A DNA stretch of 64,000 bases, from NCBI GenBank assembly GCA_025200525.1, contig CM045760.1:45713932-45777931 (forward strand). The letters run 5' to 3'. A program made the position numbers and the translations under genes. Source of the DNA: Camellia lanceoleosa (lineage: Eukaryota > Streptophyta > Magnoliopsida > Ericales > Theaceae). The first letter of the stretch is position 1, and every line of letters starts with the position of its first letter. Shown piece by piece: positions 57,700 through 64,000 of this stretch. Under the pieces are notes generated by a model. The model was not told the DNA's origin, did no database searches, and worked only from the letters and a program-made list of their open reading frames with translations.

Positions 57700-59823
57700 T
57701 GTAACGCCTCCAAAATAATACCATAAATCCAACTCATAAGCAGAAGGATAGTAGATATAAGGTACTTTCATTAATCAGAGTTCATTTACAAAAGTTAACA
57801 CATGCATTATATATTCAGAAATGTCCATCATGAATCTACAGCATGTGTTGCAACGATAAAAGAATTGAAACTAAACAAACAGTCATATGCCCTACAGGCT
57901 TACATCTTTTTAAGCCATTACGTGGTTATACAAAATTGAGTCTAACTCAATACAATTTAAGTCCTTGGCTATACAAAGAATGTAACAAAAATAAAGAAGC
58001 TCTTGCTCCCAAAATCCCACCAAGCTATTGCCCTGGTAGAGGCAGGTCACCAACACCTGAAAATGGTCTTTCCTAAATAGGGTAAGCCAAAGCCCAGTAG
58101 AAATAATCTAACACAATATATAAGATTTAACAAAGATATAAGTACAATGTGTATATATAATGTCGGTGACAAAATCTTCACATTTTATATAACCGAAAGA
58201 CGCCAAGGTTCATATCTCAATTCATTTTATTTCAATTCATTTCAAGTTCATTCAGTATTCTCAATTTATGAGTCAACTTCATCATTTTCAATAACCCAAC
58301 TGAGACTACAACTTAGTGGTTTTCCAATTCAATACACTATCACACAAACATTTCAAATCTGGCGTTTTACAGAAATTTCATCCTTGGGATCGACACCTAT
58401 GTACACACAAGATTTCGGGACTTTCACCCTGGACACTCCAGCCAACTTAATTTTCAATGGAGTCCATCCCCTATCTCCTCTCAAACAATGGAGTATATCC
58501 CATTTCTCCTCACAAACAATCATATATATACAATGTATATAAGTCATAGTTGTATTCAATGACAACCAGTAATAGATTAGTTTCAATTTACCTAATCCTC
58601 ATGCAATTTCTACAACAATCATAGCTATCCTCCACTGATAGCCTAATACAGATATTTCTAAACAGATATAAAATTTTCTTAACAGATACATTATTCAAAT
58701 TCCCATGGGTGAGAGACAACATGTGTCCAACTTCACCATTTACATCAATAGACATCCAATTTCACATTACCATTACCAATTTCAATTACTTATGCAAAAT
58801 AACAATTTAATCCAATTAGGGCAAAACTCTCCATTTTTTTCCAAATATCAATCGCAAGTACCAAAATCAACAATTTTGACACAATATAACCTCATATTCA
58901 AACTCCATATCCACTTATTTCACATTTACCAAAAACCCCTCTTTTTATTTCACCCCCAAACCCTAAGTTTGTTCAAACTACTCTGAAATCCCACCATTGT
59001 TACACAATGACAAATAACTAAGCTAAAAATCCTATGAAAGTGTAAAAAATCTCTACCTCAAAGAGAGAAAACGAGCCAAACAAGAGTAAAACTTCAAAGA
59101 TGACGAAATCCAACTCTATTCGGATCAAAATGGAGATCTTGAGATGGTTTACCTTTTTATCAAAGGGATTAGGGTGAATAGATCACTAAAGCTAGGTAAA
59201 AATATAGAGAGAGTGTGTGTGTTTTAAAGAGAGAGGGTCTCAACTTTAGATTTTTGGGAGAAAATATTTGAAAAAGTAATGTAAAAAGTCATTTTCGCAA
59301 TCTGATATATACGCAGTTTGCTCGAGCAGAAAAGTTGATGCTCGAGCATCAGACATAATACGTTGTTCTGAGAGCGCGCAAGAAAGGCCGCTCAAGCACC
59401 AAGACACAATCAAAAAGACACTCACCGCTCGAGCGCAAGAAGTGACGCTCGAGCGTGGAAAACACACATCCAGTAGTTTTGCAGACAACAGACTAACGCT
59501 CGAGCATAAGAAAGGCCGCTGGAGCGTAGGAAACGCCACTCGAGCGTAGAAATCACTCTCCCAGTAATTTTATAGACCTGCAAAAGTACTAAGTGTTTGC
59601 AAAGCTCGCTCAAGCTCAGGAAGTGCTGCTTGAGTGGAGAACCAAAATCCTAGGCAGCACAAGGTTTGAAAAACAAGCGCCCAACCTACCCAAACACAAC
59701 CACGACAACCCTAAAGCCAATTTCAAGGAGGTACAAAGGGAGAAAGAGGTAAATAACAATATGAAAGCATTAAACCCGAGTCCGGAATACCACAAGAGTC
59801 AAGTCAAAACCAGGATCGCTATA
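57700..59823 (-). repeat. family X 3' LTR, copy 4
   Basis: Starts TGTAACGCCTCC and ends GGATCGCTATA on the plus strand (2124 bp). On the minus strand: about ten GCTCGAGCG-type palindromes (59640-59317), TATA-like GTATATATC near 59306, donor GAG|GTAGAG (GT at 59056) and acceptor ATTTTCAG ending at 58057 (1000 bp between). Confidence 0.85.
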
Positions 59824-60212
59824 ACCTCCCCCCCTTAAAGAATTTCGTCTCCGAAATTACAAAGCACACTTTAAAACCATGTTTTAAACAAATTTCCATG
59901 ATGATTACAATTAAATTTTCAATACCATGACCCATCCACCGGTCTTTCAATCCCATTACATGATGAACAAGTCTCAATATACATCTCAACATATATTTCC
60001 CGAAATTTTAACCAATTTCAATGCATATCCCATATTTCCAAAACATATTTAATATTCATGATAAACTTGCATTTCCAAAACTTAAACAACGTATACATTG
60101 TTCATATTAAGCCTGCGTCTCCAAAACATATTCAACATATGCAATGTTCTCATATTTAAACATATATAATGCTTTTACATTTCATTAACATAATCAAATT
60201 CTCAATATATTC

Positions 60213-61400
60213 TCAAACACTAACAAATAAGTCTGAATACTTCTCTCGGACTTCCAATTCACACTCCCAAGTTACTTTCTCAACCCCGTGATGTTTCCAC
60301 AAAACCTTAACTAAGGGAATCGTCTTGCCTCGCAAGACTTGGTCCCAAGTGTCCAAGACTCTCACTGGTCTCTCCTCATACGAAGCATTCTCATCTATCT
60401 CTAAGTAGGTCCAATCCAACACGTGCGATGGATCCGACTCATACTTCCAAAGCATGCTAATATGAAACATCATGGACTCCAGAAAGTTGTGGCAGTAATG
60501 CCAAATGGTAAGCAACCTCTTCGATCCGCTCAAGGATCTCAAAAGGCCTAATAAATCGAGGGGACAATTTCTCACTCTTCCCAAGCCTCATCAAACCTCG
60601 CCTAGGTGATATTTTCAAGAACACATGGTCTCCCACCTCAAAAGACAAGGGCCTCCTCCTACGATCGACATAACTTTTCTGATGACTCTAAGCCGTAACC
60701 AACCTCTTACGGATAAGTGTCACTTTCTCCGTCGTTTCCTAAACTAACTCTGGACCCAACAAAGGTGCATCACCCACCTTGGCCTAACACACAGGAGATC
60801 TATACGGTCGACCATACAAGGCCTCAAATGGTGTCATGCCAATACTCGATTGGAAGCTATTGTTATATGAAAACTCCATTTAGGGCAAGTGCCTCTCCTA
60901 CGATCCCTTGAAGTCAAGGACACAACCTCAAAGCATGTCCTCAAGAATCTGAATAGTATGCTCGGACTGCCCATTAATCTGAGGATGATATGCAGTGCCA
61001 AAGGTCAACCTAGTGCCCAAGGCACTCTGCAAGCTCTGCCACAACCGAACTATGAAACGCGGATCTCTATCTAAAACGATCATCACAGGGACTCCGTGCA
61101 ACCACACTATGTCCCTGATATACAAGTCAGCAAGATAATCTACCAAATCACTCACACGCATAGATATAAAGTGTGCAGACTTGGTTAACCAGTCAACTAC
61201 TACCCAAATGGCATCACTGCGCCATTGAGTCCGTAAAAGGCCCACAACAAAATCCATCGTGACATGTTCCCACTTCCACTCGGTTATAGGTAAGGGTTGC
61301 AACAAACCCGCTGGCCTCTGATGCTCGGCCTTCACTTGCTGACAAGTAAGGCACTTCAACACAAACAAGGCCACATCCTTCTTCATACCTCTCTACCAAA
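60213..61400 (-). pseudogene. integrase and chromodomain, broken
   Basis: From 61386 leftward: the CxxC half of the zinc domain (CLTCQQVK), then the catalytic core with Asp in TMDFVVGL, Asp in VLDRDPRF and Glu in GQSEHTIQ up to 60928. Stops follow between 60927 and 60649. The GPF region resumes in the same frame (60648-60457), then a frameshift near 60470-60580 puts the chromodomain (VKVLWKHHGVEKVTWE) in another frame down to 60213. It is the same family as the intact frame at 27981-29165 but clearly older or less constrained. Confidence 0.85.
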
Positions 61401-62784
61401 ACTGGCGACTAAGATCGTGATACATCTTTGTACCTCTCGGATGCACCGCAAGGCATGAATGGTGAACTCTCAGAGTACTTCCTCTCAGCAAGATTCTAGC
61501 ACAAACAAACTATCACGGTACCTCACACTCAGGTCAAGATACACGCTCAAGCCTCTTTCTACCTTCCCACCAGAGATCTTCTCCTGAAGGGTCTTGTAAC
61601 ATGCCCGGGGGGTACCCGCGCGCGTTAAACAGTTCGGACTCCCGAAATTTCTTCGATCTCAAGTTTCACGAGTGCAATGTGAAACGTAGATGAGAGTCCA
61701 GATTTGAAAACTTTTATTAAAAATCCATTTTATTGCAATTTTATTAAAATGGATCAATCATCGAGATCTCGAGTCGCCACCTAATATTTTGGGAAATTAG
61801 GAAACCCATGACTCGTTGCCAAGGCCACTGTTCGTCGTAACCAAGGATGCTTGGCTCGGAACCTTAGGTATGAGAGGGGAAGGTCAATAATGAGCACCCC
61901 CGCTCACCCGATCAAAAGATCGGCCTCTACTAAACCATGATATGACTTTTATTTTCTTTATATGTTCATGTTCTGGTTATTTAATAAATCCTAAAATTTA
62001 CTATGTGAAGCATACAAGTATAGACTATGTCACCCATTTTGGAACAACTTGATTTCATGTAGTTTTGAAAGAGTTTTGAAAATGTATAACCCAAATAAAT
62101 TGAGTTTACAAACATGAAAATCAATATCATTCCAAATTAAGCGACACAACCTCCATCCACTGGCATTCATACAGTTATATCACATAAGCAAATAGCCACA
62201 TGGTAGGATGCTTAAACATAGTGAGAAAAACACACACAAACGGGATGCTAAAGCATAAAAACTTACAGGTTTGACGACCCGCGAACAAGCTACAAAACAA
62301 AGTTAGTAAAACATGCATGATCTTATATACAAAATCCTAATGCAATTCACTCATGAGATGCAACTAAAGATTCGGCTTCTAAGATATGACATGTGAATCA
62401 TCTCAAGAACACGAGGTAGCACACATAATCACATAAGAATTGATTAAATCCACAAATGCAAACTTTGCCGAATCAAGATGCATGAAACATGGATGCAAAG
62501 CATGAATATGATGAAAAATAAATATGATGTTTATGTACAAGTAAGGAAAGCGAGTAAAAGAATGGGATAGAAAGAAGTGGGCGGAATTATTACAATGCTT
62601 TGAATAAATTATTACAAACCGGATAAGAGAGAGAGAGAAGAGAATATTACAACAAAATAAAAACCTCACAAACTCTCAAAATAAAATAAAAAAATAAAAT
62701 AAAATAAAGAAACTTCATGTGGCGGAAAATATTACATTTGGCGTGGGAAGATCGGCTCGATTCGGTCAGGGACACTTATTTTGC

Positions 62785-62995
62785 GGGGGCACTATTCATC
62801 CCGAGATACTATTCACTGCCGGAAGTTACTATTCATCATTACTATTCACCATTTTTGATCGTTATTCATCTTAGGGCATTTTTCATCCGCATGATTACTA
62901 TTCATCACCGGAGGTACTATTTATCGACGGGCTACTATTCATTGTCGGGTTACTATTCACCGGGTTACTATTCACGCCGGTCACTATTCATCCGG
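62785..62995. repeat. TACTATTCATC array
   Basis: About a dozen TACTATTCAYC words separated by short variable GC-rich spacers (CCGGAAGT, CGACGGGC, GCCGGTC). It lies downstream of the inferred promoter of the Z LTR, so it would be in the transcript leader. Confidence 0.8.
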
Positions 62996-63014
62996 TGGGG
63001 TCACATCTTTTAAC

Positions 63015-63265
63015 AAATTAGGTGGTTCAACCAACCATTTAAAGCGGTAAAATTACAACAATTAATAAATAGTAAATTACAACATTTTATGTAAGTTACA
63101 ACAAAGTTATATACAAAAGATAAATTACAGCAGATAAAGTGATAGAATTAGGTGGTTTGACCGACCATTTAAAGTAGTAAAATTACAACAGTTTATATAC
63201 AACAGTAAATTACAGCAGATAAAGTAATAAAATTAGGTGGTTCAACCGACCATTTAAAGTGATAA
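63015..63265. repeat. GGTGGTTCAACCAACCATTTAAAG direct repeats
   Basis: AGGTGGTT(C/T)(A/G)ACC(A/G)ACC followed by ATTTAAAG occurs near 63020, 63150 and 63235, with TAAATTACAACA spacers of unequal length. Confidence 0.65.
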
Positions 63266-64000
63266 AAAAAAATTATGAAAAGCAATAAATGAAGTACTTT
63301 AAACAAATTATATCATATTTTGAAATTAAATGAAAGTTTGCGAAAACTCACCTTTCAGGGAAATGATGAATTTTCTGATTCACAAACTTCCTTTTGATTA
63401 CCCTCAAGTTTGTGGAATGTGTTATCAATTCTCAGTCTAAAATTTGGAATTACAACTTTAGTGGTTCCTTCTTTCTCTCAAAACTCTCGCACTTCTTCTT
63501 TTTTTTTTAGACTTTTTTTTTTCACTCCCTGCCCAGAAATCTCTCCCCTGCCCAGGAATCTCTTCTCCCAAAAAATCCTCTCCATTCTGCGCTAATCTCT
63601 CCCTTTTTATAGAAAACAATTGAAAAAAAAAGACAAGAGAAGAAACGGTGGGAGGTGCTGATTTCAAAAGATGCACAGTGATTTTACTGTGCATTGCACA
63701 GTAAAATTACTATGCACTTTATAATATAATAATATATAAAAGGGATTATTAGCATAATATATGTACAAATACCCAAAAATACATATAAAAACACACAAAT
63801 ATGTAAAATTAAAATACATGGGCTAATAAAATATATTTTAGTAAGCCAAATATGCAACATAATTTGACCAAAGCGGGTCTAAAAGGCTTTGAAAACAAAA
63901 AGACACACGATGGGAGTGTAGTGAATTTTATTATTTTATTATTTTTATTTTTTTCAAAGGAGGAATAATACCCTTATATAATATAATATTATATATACAA

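Larger units (their letters stand above)
57700..61594 (-). mobile_element. chromodomain Ty3/Gypsy retrotransposon (family X, copy 4), truncated
   Basis: Minus orientation. A complete 3' LTR (57700-59823), a polypurine tract just outside it (minus-strand AAGGGGGGGGAGGT, about 59836-59824) and the integrase end of pol are present, then the sequence is cut by the Z-type LTR at 61595. Whether the rest continues beyond that LTR is outside the window. It is inserted in the interrupted Helitron. Confidence 0.82.
61595..64000 (-). repeat. family Z LTR, copy 2, runs off the window
   Basis: Begins TGTAACATGCCCGGG and shares CAGTTCGGACTC, GAGTCGCCACCTAA, GAGAGGGGAAGGTCA and CACCCCCGCTC in the same order as the LTR at 52113. 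A TATA-like CTATAAAAAGG on the minus strand near 63605 supports minus orientation. The right end is outside the window. Confidence 0.7.

Noticed and set aside
1..64000. CRISPR arrays, bacterial operons, riboswitches, rRNA or confirmed tRNA genes
   Set aside because: The window is plant nuclear repeat DNA; direct repeats found are transposon arrays without regular spacers, and no cloverleaf tRNA was verified.

Overview
The window is plant nuclear DNA, probably from a eudicot with a large, repeat-rich genome. It is AT-rich and I could find no intact host gene. Almost everything is transposable elements nested inside one another, and most nesting levels can be shown directly from target-site duplications (TSDs). 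I cannot name the species. The gene families, splice sites and element types (CACTA, Mutator-like, Helitron, Tat and chromodomain Ty3/Gypsy, TRIM) are all plant-typical.

1-5.6 kb: a small hAT-like MITE, decayed CACTA-like repeats, then a non-autonomous CACTA element (2310-5293) carrying a second CACTA (3212-5222, TSD GCT), which itself holds a fragment of the first family and a 155-bp triplication. 5.6-20.1 kb: a short CACTA (5598-20084, TSD ATT) is split by a 14.1-kb Tat-lineage LTR retrotransposon on the minus strand (5950-20039, TSD AGAGA). This has two ~750-bp LTRs, a PBS, and gag, protease, RT, RNase H, a second archaeal-type RNase H and integrase in one broken frame. It also has two tandem-repeat arrays and an antisense three-exon gene downstream of pol. 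A 2.05-kb solo LTR (15631-17682, TSD CCTTC) sits in its gag.

21-39 kb: an LTR (21389-23540) flanked by ~300-bp direct repeats, then a solo LTR spanning 23711-39153 (TSD CATTT). The solo LTR is interrupted by an 11-kb CACTA (24354-35408, TSD AAT) and by another solo LTR (35964-38077, TSD GTTAT). The CACTA carries four intact 72-bp leucine-rich-repeat exons of a receptor-kinase gene, a ~161-bp satellite-like repeat, and a fold-back CACTA (25464-29978, TSD TAT). The fold-back element is split by a deleted chromodomain retrotransposon (25548-29294, TSD AACCA) whose integrase-chromodomain ORF is still open.

39-64 kb: a Helitron 3' end abuts a second Helitron 5' end (40753/40755). The second Helitron is split by two Mutator-like elements with 9-bp TSDs (40963-50257 and 50411-57603) and by another chromodomain retrotransposon (57700 onward). 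Inside these lie two LTR-like blocks, a long-TIR Mutator-like element (45180-48276), a complete TRIM (49114-49707) and a 5.3-kb solo LTR (52113-57398). A related LTR runs off the right edge (61595-64000).

The main biological signals are: (a) a candidate conserved ~1.0-1.3-kb intron inside eight different LTRs; (b) clusters of GCTCGAGCG-type palindromes just upstream of the LTR TATA boxes; (c) exon capture by a CACTA element; (d) an LTR flanked by a ~300-bp duplication shaped like a giant TSD. All coordinates and comparisons were made by eye; no alignment or database search was run.
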